DNA of 64,000 nt from Turritopsis dohrnii (GCA_027922465.2 BQMF02000043.1:186001-250000); one strand, 5' to 3'. Shown: positions 35,930 through 47,340, numbered from the stretch's first letter. A program made the numbers and translations. The notes: generated by a model from the letters alone, not told the origin.

Positions 35930-36663
35930 AGGTAAAATGCTTTATCTGGAATACCTACAGAGTTTTTAATAAAAAGGGTGAGGAGTACTTTTTTCCACTT
36001 TGACGTTGCATTTTTTTAATCACGGGGAACCATTGCATTGCATCTCGAATCGTACAAAGCGCTTTTCGGAAGATATTTCGAGAACTTCATTTTGATGGTC
36101 CATGCAACATTGGTAGGGCTGTGATGTTTGATCGTAGACATCTCGGTAACGGTTACTGTATTTTACTGTACTTTCTCAACATCGTTCCGTGATTAAAATT
36201 TTTGTGGCCATTTCTGAGACGTTATTATTTTAAAATCAAAACACGTAAAATATTTTACAAAAGATAGAATTTATTTTACAGAGTGAAAATAGCGGATGCA
36301 CAGCGCGTATATTTTATTTTTGATGGGTTTCAGATCTTCCAGGTAAAACGATTTCTTTAGCGCACTCCAGTGAAGTTTGCAAACTTGGAAAATGTTTTAT
36401 CTGTGTCTATTTTAAGTGGGCCTTTAAAATCAGGGGAATCATCGCATTGCCTCCTAAATTAGATTCGAAGTTATTAGGAAAACATTTCTAAAACCTCTAA
36501 GAAAATAACAGGTATTTTTATGGTTCGCGTTATTGACGAAGTGGTGACTACAACACTAATGCACTTTCTGTTTGTCATTTTGTAAATTAATTTTTCGACA
36601 CCATTTCTGAGACGGCATTTTCAGAATTAAAACCCGTAAAAAATTTGTACACGGGTTACTAGT
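35930..36663 (+). repeat. 3' subterminal repeats of the large element
   Basis: Two diverged direct copies of about 300-400 bp. The second is the terminus shared with 2727-2765. Confidence 0.5.
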
Positions 36664-38119
36664 GCTCCATAATCTCGTGCTGTACCGAGTTTTAACATTA
36701 GTACGGAAGAAACTGTCTGTAATACATATTACCACTTATTACTTATATAGAAAGACTCCTTAATGGAGAGTTCAAGCATTTGAAAGCACTCGATAACATC
36801 GTGCGTGTGAGTGCATTATATTTCTAAGAGTGACCAGTGGAATGTTTACAAGATCGTGCTTTACGTAATGTGTCTTCGTTTCCAATATTGTAAAATTTGA
36901 ATTATGTTGTAAATTCACATGCAATGTTCTGCTTGTGTTTTGAATTGGAAGAAGTACCTTAAGGGAAGAAGTTGTTTTTGTAAGAAATATGTGTAGAACA
37001 GACTTTTACGGAATTTGATGGGATAAAGTACGTCACAATAGCGCGTGATTCAGTAAACCCCTCTTATCAACGGATTACATTTTTATCAGTAAAACAAACA
37101 TACAAGACTAAAAGCTGTAGATGCAAAAATTACATAAAAAGAAATTCAAATAAAGTTTATAAACGTTCACACGGAAATTACGTAATAGTTAATGCACCAG
37201 AACTTTTGCCTTATCTAATTTAATTCCAATGACGTGTTATTAGTCATCCACAATACTTAAGCTCATCAATATGTCGGCTATATGTACAGGTCTGCATATG
37301 TAGAAGGTCAAATCTGCTTAAGTTACATTATTACGTTTAATGGCAAAATAAAATAGCAATATGATATATGTGTAGCTACCGAAAATAAAAGCTATAAAGA
37401 CAATATCCTTTTTCCAAATAAATCATAAAGCCACCATCAATTTTCAGGCTGGAAGTTGTAAGTCTTATACTCTGGCTCCGATTGAGGCTTGAAATCGCTT
37501 TTAGAGAATATTTAACAAATATTAAAGAATTCTTAAATAAAAAATACAACAGAACAAACTCGAAAAATGCTTAGCAAACTTCTTTTCAAAATGTGCAATT
37601 AACCTAAATGCAAGAAGCATCTAACGTTGGACTGCGCCTTTTTGACTGACCAAGAACATACTGATGAATAACTTGATCAGTATGTTCTGGTTGTCCTTAT
37701 AAATCATGTTCGATATAGTCTCTTTTAAGCGATCAAAATGTAATTTTGAGTTCGAACTTTTGATTAAATAGATACATCAAAACTTTCTATTTCTTCTAAA
37801 GATATACTTTATTGTTAGCAATTTCAAGGGAAGAAAATTTTGAGTTTTCGTGATTTTTTCGAAAAATCTTAAATTCCACTATTATCAAGGTTATTTTCCG
37901 AATCGCAAAAATTAATTTAACCTTCTGAATCGCGAAAACTAACTCCACGATTTTGTTTTCAAATAGCAAAGTTTCTTTCTTCAAAGATATCTTACAATAA
38001 CGCAACAGGTATTAAGTACTTATTATTTTTTTTTTATTTATTTTTTTTTTGATAATGCTTTCGTGTTGTACGGTCATGCTCTAGTGTGCTCAAAAAAGTG
38101 GGCAAATAATTAAATTGAT
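36664..38119. other. No recognisable gene; one small hairpin
   Basis: AT-rich. The only notable structure is a hairpin at 37650-37690. Confidence 0.5.
37650..37690. repeat. Short near-perfect inverted repeat
   Basis: Arms CCAAGAACATACTGAT and ATCAGTATGTTCTGG pair with one bulge around a loop of about 10 nt. Confidence 0.7.
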
Positions 38120-38125
38120 TTGAAC

Positions 38126-38839
38126 ATGGCTGCTAATACAAGAAGTAACAAGAAAGCTTCGAGCGATTTTGAAGAAAATATAAACAAGAAACTTGATGAA
38201 CTGGCTGTATCCGTTGCTTCACAAGAAAGTATTGATGAGCTGAAATCTTTATTGACCCTTCAAAATGTAAAGATAGAAAATCAGAATAACGAAATCGCTG
38301 CTCTGAAGGAACATATCTCATCACAACAAAATCAAATTAACCGTCTCGAGGATCGTCTTGCTGTTGTGACATCTGATATAACTGCTGTGAAGGTGCATGC
38401 TGATAATAACGAGGAGTACTCTCGTAGGCATTGTTTACGAATAAAAGGAATAGAGAAGGGTCAAAACGAGACTTCGTCTGCCTGCAAGGACAAGGTTGTG
38501 AAAATGTTTAATGATGATTTAAATCTAAATATCAGTACGAATGACATAGACCGAGCTCACAGGATCGGCAAAGACGGGAAAGGTATGATTGTTAAGTTCT
38601 ACTCATTTGCTAAAAGGACCTCTGTCTACAGAAAACGAAAAGACTCGTCCCTTAAAATTCGTTTGGATATCACCAAAACAAGGTTGGATTTACTTGACAA
38701 GGCTAGTTCTATCATTGCTAACTCTGAGTCAAACATTGATTATGTTTTCGCAGACATCAACTGCAATACTGTTGCAAAATTTATAGATGGAAAATACAGA
38801 TTCTTTAATTCGATAGAAAGTTTCAATGAGTTTTGCTAA
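38126..38839 (+). CDS. LINE ORF1 protein (coiled coil plus RRM-like)
   Basis: An intact frame of about 237 residues from ATG 38126. Residues 15-95 form a heptad-rich coiled coil, expected to trimerise. Residues 95-190 have the YSRRHCLRIKGIEK start and DIDRAHRIGKDGKGMIVKF segment typical of the L1-type ORF1 RRM domain (Transposase_22 family), followed by a basic C-terminal domain. It would be an RNA-binding chaperone of a LINE ribonucleoprotein. ORF2 starts about 600 bp downstream but is broken and 3' truncated, so this LINE cannot move alone. Confidence 0.85.
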   Translation: MAANTRSNKKASSDFEENINKKLDELAVSVASQESIDELKSLLTLQNVKIENQNNEIAALKEHISSQQNQINRLEDRLAVVTSDITAVKVHADNNEEYSRRHCLRIKGIEKGQNETSSACKDKVVKMFNDDLNLNISTNDIDRAHRIGKDGKGMIVKFYSFAKRTSVYRKRKDSSLKIRLDITKTRLDLLDKASSIIANSESNIDYVFADINCNTVAKFIDGKYRFFNSIESFNEFC

Positions 38840-39430
38840 TATTTTTGACGTTGGTGCTTAAAACTGATGATTTTTCTCTGATAACTTGTGTGACATTATT
38901 TTTGTGCGCATGTGAATGTCATATTTCTCAGTTGATTTCATCTCTAATCGTTCATGTCATAAATTTGTCAAATCGCTACACTTTTTGAATGCCTATAAAT
39001 TGTTTTTTTTTTCTGATAGTGCTCTTAGTGTCTTTTAATTGCCCTTTTGTTTGTGACATCTGTTAATTTCTTTAATCGTTTGGTGCATTACAGCCACTTT
39101 ATGGCTCATTTGTGTTATCATATTCACAATATTCTTTTTATTCCAATGTTGTTTTTCTGTTTTTGTTAAAATACGTTTTTTAAATTTTTGAGAGAGGCAT
39201 TGAGGTTTTGATGGTTGTCAAATTTTTGTTGTGATGTCTATAAGTGTAGAACAGTATAGAGCTTGCGTAGGGTGTTTTAATCTTGTTAGATTTTTAAGCA
39301 CGCGTTTTGTGTTTCTTTCTCAATTTCTGATTCACTTAGGTTTCTTGTTAACCTCGTATTATCAGGAATTTTTGCTTTAAATCTAGGCCAGTTCCGATCT
39401 TTCCTAGTTATGTTACAATTTTATTATGCC
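38840..39430. other. Spacer between LINE ORF1 and ORF2
   Basis: T-rich, no long frame; probably the inter-ORF region plus decayed start of ORF2. Confidence 0.5.
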
Positions 39431-39972
39431 TTTTTTAGTTTTTTGCTCCTCATCTTATCAGGGGATATCGAACTAAATCCTGGACCGAATTTTAATCTGA
39501 AGGACCTTCCGTTTGTCAGTGGAATTTAAATAGCGTTTGGGTAGACGATTTTTCTAAACTTGCTCAAGTTCCTGCTCTCCTCCAAACGCAAAAGTTTGAT
39601 TTTTCTTGTATTTGCGAAACCTTCTTGATTCTTCATATGCGGGTGATGATCCAAGGTTAGCTATAGATGGTTATGAACTTTTTCGCTGGTGACCACCCTT
39701 CTAATACAAAAAGGGGTGGGGTTTGTATTTACTATAAAAATCACTTGCTACTAGTGGGAAGACCCGAGCTTACAAACCTCGACGAATGTCTTGTTTGTGA
39801 ACTCAAGGCTGGTTCTAATCGCTTGTTTTTATATCTTAGTTACCGTAGTCCAAGTCAGGACGCTGATAGCTTTACACTCTTCAAGCAGAATTGGGACGAG
39901 ACGATCAAAAGCATTAATCATTGCTCTCCTACTCTTTCGCTTTACCTTGGTGATTTCTATGCCGGACCTTAA
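39431..39972 (+). pseudogene. LINE ORF2 N-terminal part with a 2A-like motif, 3' truncated
   Basis: The first piece reads through a hydrophobic leader to SGDIELNPGP (39458-39487), an exact D-[VI]-E-x-N-P-G-P 2A-like ribosome-skipping motif. It stops near 39527. Endonuclease-like sequence follows in shifted frames: a WNLNSV start, FDFSCICETFL near 39590, and 39667-39972 with RGGVCIYYK, ECLVCEL, YRSPSQD and LYLGDF. The element ends at about 39972, where ankyrin sequence on the other strand begins. Loss of the 3' end is unusual for a LINE, which normally loses its 5' end, and suggests a later rearrangement. Confidence 0.8.
39464..39487 (+). other. 2A-like motif DIELNPGP
   Basis: Matches the 2A consensus at all fixed positions. 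Similar motifs are known at the start of ORF2 in some non-LTR elements of sea urchins and cnidarians (from memory). Confidence 0.8.
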
Positions 39973-41088
39973 TATGTGCAATTAATACAGAATTACTGTC
40001 ATTCCACTCACTTTTGTTTTTCAATAAACCACGTACGCACCTTTCCTTGTCATTCCTTGCCGCAGGCATCAGTGACGACAAACCTTCGTTGTCCTCTGGA
40101 TTGATGTCACTTTTGTATTCTAATAATCGATGTACGCACAATCCACTGTCATTCCTTGCTGCATGCATTAGTGCCGTCAAACCTTCGTTATCCTTTGCAT
40201 TGATGTCACTTTGCTTTTCCAATAAACGATATACGTACCATCCATTGTCATTCCTTGCCGCATGCATCAGCGCCGTCAAACCGTCCTTGTCCTTCGCATT
40301 GACGTCACTTTGGTTTTCCAATAAACGATATACGCACCAATCATTGGCATTCCTTGCCGCATGCATCAGCGCCGTCAAACCTTTGTTATCCTTTGCATTG
40401 ATGTCACTTTTGTATTCTAATAATCGATCTACGCACAATCCACTGTCATTCCTTGCTGCATGCATTAGTGCCGTCAAACCTTCGTTATCCTTTGCATTGA
40501 TGTCACTTTGCTTTTCCAATAAACGATATACGTACCATCCATTGTCATTCCTTGCCGCATGCATCAGCGCCGTCAAACCGTCCTTGTCCTTCGCATTGAC
40601 GTCACTTTGGTTTTCCAATAAACGATATACGCACCAATCATTGGCATTCCTTGCCGCATGCATCAGCGCCGTCAAACCTTTGTTATCCTTTGCATTGATG
40701 TCACTTTTGTATTCTAATAATCGATGTACGCACAATCCACTGTCATTCCTTGCTGCATGCATTAGTGCCGTCAAACCTTCGTTATCCTTTGCATTGATGT
40801 CACTTTGCTTTTCCAATAAACGATATACGTACCATCCATTGTCATTCCTTGCCGAATGCATCAGCGCCGTCAAACCGTCCTTGTCCTTTGCATTGACGTC
40901 ACTTTGGTTTTCCAATAAACTATATACGCACCAATCATTGGCATTCCTTACCGCATGCATCAGCGCCGTCAAACCTTCGTTGTCTTTTGCATTGACGTCA
41001 CTTTTGTTCTTTAATAAGCGACGCATCTGACCAGGACTGTTATTCTGTGCCGCCTCCATTAGTGCGGTCAAACCTATGTCACGTTTGC
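39929..41088 (-). CDS. Ankyrin-repeat exon (11 repeats), 3' truncated
   Basis: A single exon with about eleven 33-residue ankyrin repeats (GLTALMHAARN consensus). Repeats 2-10 form three copies of a three-repeat cassette (types NDWCVY, DNGWYVY, DSGLCV), a higher-order period of 297 bp with near-identical DNA. Ankyrin arrays are protein-binding solenoids; no partner is visible. The frame continues upstream of its first ATG (41071) to an AG acceptor at 41088, so an earlier exon is expected. The last 20 or so residues come from LINE sequence read antisense, so the natural 3' end is lost. The opposite strand is also open for about 1 kb, but only as a shadow. Confidence 0.8.
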
Positions 41089-41429
41089 CTTAAAGAAAGA
41101 TAACATTAAAGAAAATTTGGTACATAGGATGACCAAAAATGTTTACAAATCATGTCTTCTGCGACAAGATTAATTGTGTAAAAGATTTACAGTCATGATA
41201 AACATCAAACAAACTGAAAACTGACGTATAGAACAAGTTTGCATTAAAGTTCCCAGGGTTGTAACTACTGAATGTTAGTAATCTTTAAGATTCCTTATCA
41301 GAAAGTAGCTGCTTCAGAGATGCATATGTGAAGACCGTTTCTTACAAAATACATGCAAAATGTATAATTAACCATAGTTAGTGCCTCAAGTTAAGGCCCG
41401 AACAAACAAATGCTACAATTAGCAATTTG
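41089..41429. other. Probable intron or spacer upstream of the ankyrin exon
   Basis: No gene visible. Confidence 0.4.
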
Positions 41430-41852
41430 GGGCCAAATTTGGACCAAATTTCGAAAGTTCTTCAAATTTCATGAAATTTTGCATGGATTACATTTGAAAG
41501 GTGCTGATTTCAAATTTGACAGTCATTTTGTCAGAATTGACTAAAATTAGACAATTTTGGGCCAAATTTGGACCAAATTTCGAAAGTTCTTCAAATTTCA
41601 TGAAATTTTGCATGGGTTACATTTGAAAGGTGCTGATTTCAAATTTGACAGTCATTTTGTCAGAATTGACTAAAATTAGACAATTTTGGGCCAAATTTGG
41701 ACCAAATTTCGAAAGTTTTTCAAATTTCATGAAATTTTGCATGGATTACATTTGAAAGGTGCTGATTTCAAATTTGACAGTCATTTTGTCAGAATTGACT
41801 AAAATTGGACAATTTTGGGCCAAATTTGGACCAAATTTCGAAAGTTCTTCTT
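41430..41852 (+). repeat. 129-bp tandem repeat, about 3.3 copies
   Basis: Units start GGCCAAATTTGGACCAAATT at 41430, 41560, 41689 and 41818, with only scattered substitutions. The unit has stops in each frame that I checked. Confidence 0.93.
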
Positions 41853-42839
41853 TTTTCATGAATAAACATCATGCGTAAGATATTGGTGAACTGTTTTTCT
41901 GGCCCCGAAACATCATAGTGAATTGCAAAGCTGTCAAGATTAAGTTAAATAAATTAAAGAAGGGAGTAATTTGATGAATTCCAGACTGTATCAAATTATT
42001 AGTCAGTGTACAAGTCATTCAGATATCTTGAAAATTAGCCTCAAGCAATTTTCTCAAGGGTTGATGCGGAAATTGTTCAAGCCTAATGGCTTCTAGTTTG
42101 TTTTGATTTACAAAGTAATTTTTATCTCATAATGTGTGTGAACATATTTTTTATAAAAGTAATGTTTATTCCGAATACTTTAATTTAACTTTATCATAGA
42201 AATACGAAAAGAGATTGAATAACATCAAACTTTAGCTCTATTCAAATTGCTATTCAATTTTCAAACAATGAGAATCTATGAGAATCTGATGAGAATCTAT
42301 AAAACATATAGAAGAACTAAAAAGAGCGAAAAAAAAGTAAAGAAAATGAAAACAAACAAGATGCCCTTATGGGCAGAAGGATTTCTGCAAAATCAGCTGA
42401 AGTATGAAAATGACTAACAATAACATTCTTGAAACTTGAAAGATTTTGAATGATTGAACAATACAATACAACATTGACTGCTGCTCCAGTGTAGACTGCG
42501 CACAGCAGGTGGGGATTGTGACACACAAATTAAAATGAGCTTTGTTATTGAAATTTTGAAGTTAAATATGTTCAAACAGCTGGCCAAAGGTGTGCTACCA
42601 GTGAAAATTTTCATGAATAAATGATTTGAAATTATATGTTGACTCTTTTGAATGTTTGAATGAGAGTGAGAAATGTAAAAAGTACTCTTATATATAATTA
42701 CATAAACAATACACAAATTATATATAAAAGAAACACATGACATAACAATCAACCCAAAATGACCTAATTTAATCTAACAAAATAGAAGAAAAGTTTATAA
42801 AAATTCTTTTAGAAATTCGAAAAGGTTGAATGATCTTTA
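41853..42839. other. No recognisable gene
   Basis: AT-rich; nothing supportable. Confidence 0.5.
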
Positions 42840-44260
42840 CAAGGCATGCCAAAAGTGTAATTGATACTATGTAAAACTTTATTGCATATATATATACATC
42901 TGAATGACATGAAACATTGTTTATTTTGGGTATACAACATACGATTAAGTTTATATTGATCTTTTCTGATATCACAGTGATTACGTATGAAAATCATGTA
43001 ATATGCTTTAAACAATTGATATGTACTTCCAATCTTCTTAATTATATACAAACAGAATTCCCAATGTTGCAAATACAAAAAGTAATCAAAGATCTTGATC
43101 ATTAAAAGTATATGCTCTATAAATTTATACCAAAATTTATCAACAAACAAATCAACAAACATAAAATAATAATAAATACATAATAGTTTATATGACGCTC
43201 GACCCACACACAAGCCACATACAAGCAGGAATAAATTCACAACAGATAACACAAGCAAACACGGGTCCACACAGCACGTAAAAATTGAACACAACGTAAT
43301 TGTTCATTAACAATCGTGATTAGGAAGAACATTCATAAATAGGGGCATTGTCAGTATAACTTAGCTAAAAAATCATCAATCAAAAGTGGTGCAGAGCAGA
43401 CAACCACTACTTAATGTTAGAGCTGAGAAGGAAACAGTATTAAAGTATTACAACCCAAACAAGAAATAAAAAAAATCTTTTGTACTAGAAAGGCTTAAAC
43501 ATTGAAACATTTTTCCCTAATACAAACACATAGCTCTTTGACTCAAAACTTCTTACTTTACAACTTCTTAGTTAGAAAAGAATTATCACACTAAAGTAGA
43601 ATATTATACGTACTCCTCAGAGCTTCATAAAAGCATAATTGACACTACAAAAACTTTATTGACACTACGAACACTTTAAACTATATATACCATCAGACTA
43701 TATATTTATTTACATCTGAATGAAAAATACTTACTTTATTTTCGAATAAAGTATACAGAATAATGAGTGTACATTGATCATTTCTGATTTCAAAGTAATT
43801 ACGTAAGTAAATCATACACAAACTTCAAACATTTAAGATTGCTATCAATCTTCCTTTTTACGAATGGACTAATTGCAAACAAAAAAGTAAACAAAAATTT
43901 TGATCATGAAAAATACAAAACTGAAAGTTTAATGTTTTTTACAGGATGTGAAGTGTTTCGAATTGCATATCAAAATTAGGAAGGCTGCCCATAATTAGAG
44001 ACATTGATAACCTAAAAACGACTGATCACCAACAAAAAACAATTCTGCATTTCGAAGTATTAGCTTACAAGCACATAAGCTTAAAATATAGCTAGAGTGA
44101 AACATTAAAGATATAAAAAGTGGTGCATAGTAGGCAGACAGTTGGAGCTGATATGGAACTTAAGCTGAGCTGTACGCATCCAGGGCTTAAAAAACATTAC
44201 AGCCCACATTTGAAACAAACAATGATCTTTTTTTAGAAAAAATCTCAGACATTAATCTCA
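42840..44260. repeat. Diverged tandem duplication of about 780 bp
   Basis: 42840-43490 and 43620-44260 share in order an ATTGATACTA/ATTGACACTA start, CATCTGAATGA, a TGATCnTTTCTGAT block, ACGTAnGnAAATCAT, CAATCTTC and AAAGTGGTGCA. Frames in this region lack motifs. It may be duplicated UTR or intergenic sequence. Confidence 0.55.
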
Positions 44261-44726
44261 AAAACAAAACATACCTTTACATTCTGTTTATAAAATGAAA
44301 CGAAAAATCACCATTGAATCATAATAATATAATATAAGATAATAATAAATTACTGCTACAGATTTTATTCTTCATCTTCAGTTTTGGAAATGTGCATCTT
44401 CTTTAATTATAATGACTAAAGCTGCTTTGGGATCCTTTTGGTTGGTTCTTTGTTGTGAGTTTCTTCGACTGAAATGCGTGACTTTGGCTTCGTGTAAACA
44501 TTCGCACGAGATTTCAAAAAACCGCTAGGTTTGGACAGTAAGAAGAAGAAAAAGAACAGAGCCGGTTTTAAGGTCTTTCTTGCTTTCGCAGAAATCCAAA
44601 AAATGAATAACTAAATAATAATGTAATTAAAAAACATTACGTTAAATAAAAAAATTTAAATCGTTGCCATTGCCATTTCTCGATTACTGGCGATTTCTTT
44701 CCAGAGAATGCACAAAATAAATAAAG
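44261..44726. other. No recognisable gene; putative 5' flank of the integrase gene
   Basis: AT-rich sequence leading to the ATG at 44727. Confidence 0.4.
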
Positions 44727-45060
44727 ATGGCGTCGAAGATTCGCAACGCTGCATGGAAAACTGACGATAAAAAAGGCTATAGAATCTTATCTGAAACGAA
44801 ATTATCTTAGAACAGAAATGCTAGATTACTTGAAAAGGGACTTCAGTCATTATTCCTGGAGTTTGCGAACCTTGGACCGAAGAATGAGGCATTTCGATCT
44901 GTATTACACTGACAAGAACGTATCTGTGGAAGATGTGAAAGATGTTATTAAGAAAGAGTTTAAAGGGCCTGGTGTTTTACTCGGTTACCGTGCTATGCAT
45001 CAGAAAGTAAGACAAGTGTATGATATGCGTGTACCACGAGCTGTTGTCCACGCAGCTATA
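44727..45060 (+). pseudogene. Integrase-type transposase gene, 5' part, interrupted
   Basis: From ATG 44727 the frame encodes about 20 residues, then shifts by one base in an A-run near 44770. It continues through SWSLRTLDRRMRHFD, a GPGVLLGYRAMHQKVRQ segment and VPRAVVHAA. This N-terminal region belongs to a widespread animal family that carries a retroviral-type (rve) integrase core further downstream (recognised from memory). The core is not in the window: a second mobile element starts at 45058-45061 and no clear continuation is seen after 47935. Confidence 0.65.
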
Positions 45061-45333
45061 GTCCAGGAGCCTGCTACACATCTATTTAACCCATAAGCCT
45101 CAGAATTTTAAGCAAAATTTTCTTGTTTCTTATAAAGTCATGAATGCAACATTGGTCGTCAGACGCATTCCTAGCGGTTCTTTTGGTCCCAGGACCAAAT
45201 ACAAAACCGTCAAAAATAACTTTTATTTAACCCATGAGCCTCAGATCTGAAATTTTCACAGTTGTAACTATGGTCCTTGGAGATTATAAAAATCGCATGT
45301 CTGACGATAACTGACGGTTCTAAGGAGTCAATC
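45058..45333 (+). repeat. Left TIR of the 45-48 kb element
   Basis: Inverse of the right end with high identity and one extra segment of about 20 bp. Confidence 0.85.
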
Positions 45334-45724
45334 TAATCCAATCATTTAATGCGCATTTAATAACTCCTGGATTGTAAAGTCCTAGATTATGCTGTTTTAA
45401 CTAGTCAAAGGACTTTAGTGACCCCTAATAACACTTTTATATCAAATGTTCACAGTAATTATGAATGATTCTGAAGGCCTATCTGAAAATATATTTCTGT
45501 CTTTAATTTTCTTTAAAATCTTGTTCTCTTTCATGTGCATGTTTGTCTACGTTCAATTATCACGACCTAAAAACAAAAATAGTCAAACATTAATGAATGT
45601 AGATTATTTTGAATTATTTATCTGCGCAATATTTTGTGAAATGAGTGTATCAGATGTTACTGATATTTTTAGAGAGTTAACTAATCATCAAAATGTAACG
45701 TACATCTGCTAGTATACAACTATC

Positions 45725-47340
45725 ATTCTTCTTCGTCATCTTCCTCGTTTGTTAATTTGTCACCATCACCGATGTTTTCCGATTCGTCATCTTCATCATC
45801 TTAAGTATAAAACAATATGCGTTTATACATGCATGATGATATTTATGGTTTGGAAAACGAGAGCTAAATGAATTAAATGAATTAAACAAACTTATCAGCC
45901 AGTGCACGAATCGTCTTTAACTACCTCTACAATCTTCGTTGAAGCATCGCCATCAAACTACTTTATGCAATAGGTTGCATTTTCATCCGAATACCATGCA
46001 AATAAAGTAGGATCAAGTGACGGTGGTTCCGAGCTAAGTGAGTTCGACCAGATTCTTGAAGCATAGAGACACCTTCTGTTTTTTTGATGCAGAACTTTAG
46101 AGCAAGGTGGCATTACACTGGAGTCCAATTTCCTTGCCTGACTTTGATTGAGAGAGGCTAATCCTTTTTTCGGCTTATATATTGTCATAAAGATCTCGAA
46201 GCGTGCCTGATCGACGGAGGTGGTCTTTTTTCGTCCATACATCTGACACACGAAAGACTCAATTGTCAACATATCATCCTCGGAAATATGTTCTGAGTGC
46301 GATAATCTGGAAAATACCTCTTGAAGTTTCGGATTTTTTTCCACAAACTTGAATGGTGTTATCTTTCCATTTCGGTTGAAGGAAGATGTGTTATCACATC
46401 ATGATAGAATGATAGAATGGGAGCGCTTTGCTCAGTGGCTCTCCAAGGTTATCAAAGAGTTGGTTGATGTTGATGTACTTCAGATTGTTCTTAGATTGGA
46501 TACCAGATTCCACCCATATTTCTTTATCACGCACTTGATGAGAAATTCCAATACAGTCACAACCACATCCGTATCCACGGTTCTTATAACAACTCTTTTC
46601 CTATTTGGCAGTTGGCCTAAGTGATACATCATCCTAGTATCCACTTCTTCATGTTTTGCATTGTACTGAACTGCTTCTGTTTTCACCATTTTGTTTTCTC
46701 GAGACATGAAGGAATAATATATATCACCATTGCTACCAATCAACGTATTTGAACCCAAGATTCTAGCAGTATCGTCATTTTCCCAATAATTAGTCAAGAA
46801 GGTGACAAGAGGTTCTTTAAATTGATCTCCTCTCAGCGCTTGGAGCCAGTTTGAAGGGCGTATTTGTTCAGAGTCTGTTATTTGGTAAGCCATATTACGC
46901 TGATCTGATCTCTTGTTGCGCTCCGCATCTTTTATAAAAGGTGAAATTGTCTTATCAAAAACCAAATGAATTTCACTTCCTCTTTGTTTGCAGACTTGCG
47001 TCACCAAATGATCGGCAATACCACCAAAAGTAGATGGAGGTTGATACAGCAAGTGAAGGAAGAACATGCCATCAATTATAGTTACATCTATTTCTGTAGG
47101 TGGGTTTGATACAATTCTTTTTTCAACCTCTTGAAGCAATTTGGATTTTGGTGTTTTCTGCATCATCCTATCCACATGGCTCAAAGACAAAGGTACCGGC
47201 TTTAATGGGTATTTGACTATTTGCTGCGTCATGTCAACCTCTGCTTGCAATGCATGATACAAGATGCTTCCAAATAGATCACGCGCCATAGATACAGAAA
47301 CAAGGCTTTTATTTTTGCTTGATATCTTGATATATATCAA
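45725..47340 (-). pseudogene. FEN1-like nuclease gene of the 45-48 kb element, broken
   Basis: The N-terminal part in the window begins near 47340. Visible motifs are IDGM (47065-47076), a HLVFD strand (about 46950-46970), IKDAERNKR, HEEVDTR (about 46632-46652) and VDTDV (46566-46579). The frame then breaks at 46480, and a CDNTSSF motif lies near 46386-46405. It continues to a stop near 45957 and a final acidic exon (45725-45799) after an AG acceptor. The motif order equals that in the 34 kb gene, including the VFD...K..ER..R pattern of FEN1-type nucleases, but there is no CXC domain. The 46350-46480 region is degenerate, with stops. Confidence 0.65.

Larger units (their letters stand above)
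28882..36663 (+). mobile_element. Large transposon-like element encoding a FEN1-like/CXC protein
   Basis: The limits are set by matches to the short inverted copy at 2727-3955: 28882-28960 at the left and 35930-36663 at the right. The right end finishes near AACCCGTAAAAAATTTG and ACGGGTTACTAG. The 3' flank has diverged internal repeats (35935-36245 and 36360-36640 share ATGCTTTATCTG-like, GGGGAAYCATYGCATTGC and TTTCTGAGACG blocks). One spliced gene fills the centre. No long TIR is visible, so the transposition class is unknown. Confidence 0.6.

Noticed and set aside
40014..41030. 338-residue plus-strand ORF
   Set aside because: It is the antisense shadow of the ankyrin-repeat exon; the ankyrin consensus on the minus strand explains the open frame.
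41430..41852. CRISPR-like array
   Set aside because: Units are contiguous 129-bp tandem repeats without spacers, in an animal genome context.
42809..43294. 161-residue minus-strand ORF
   Set aside because: No motif, AT-driven composition (Phe/Ile/Tyr/Cys-rich), and the frame is not kept in the diverged tandem copy.
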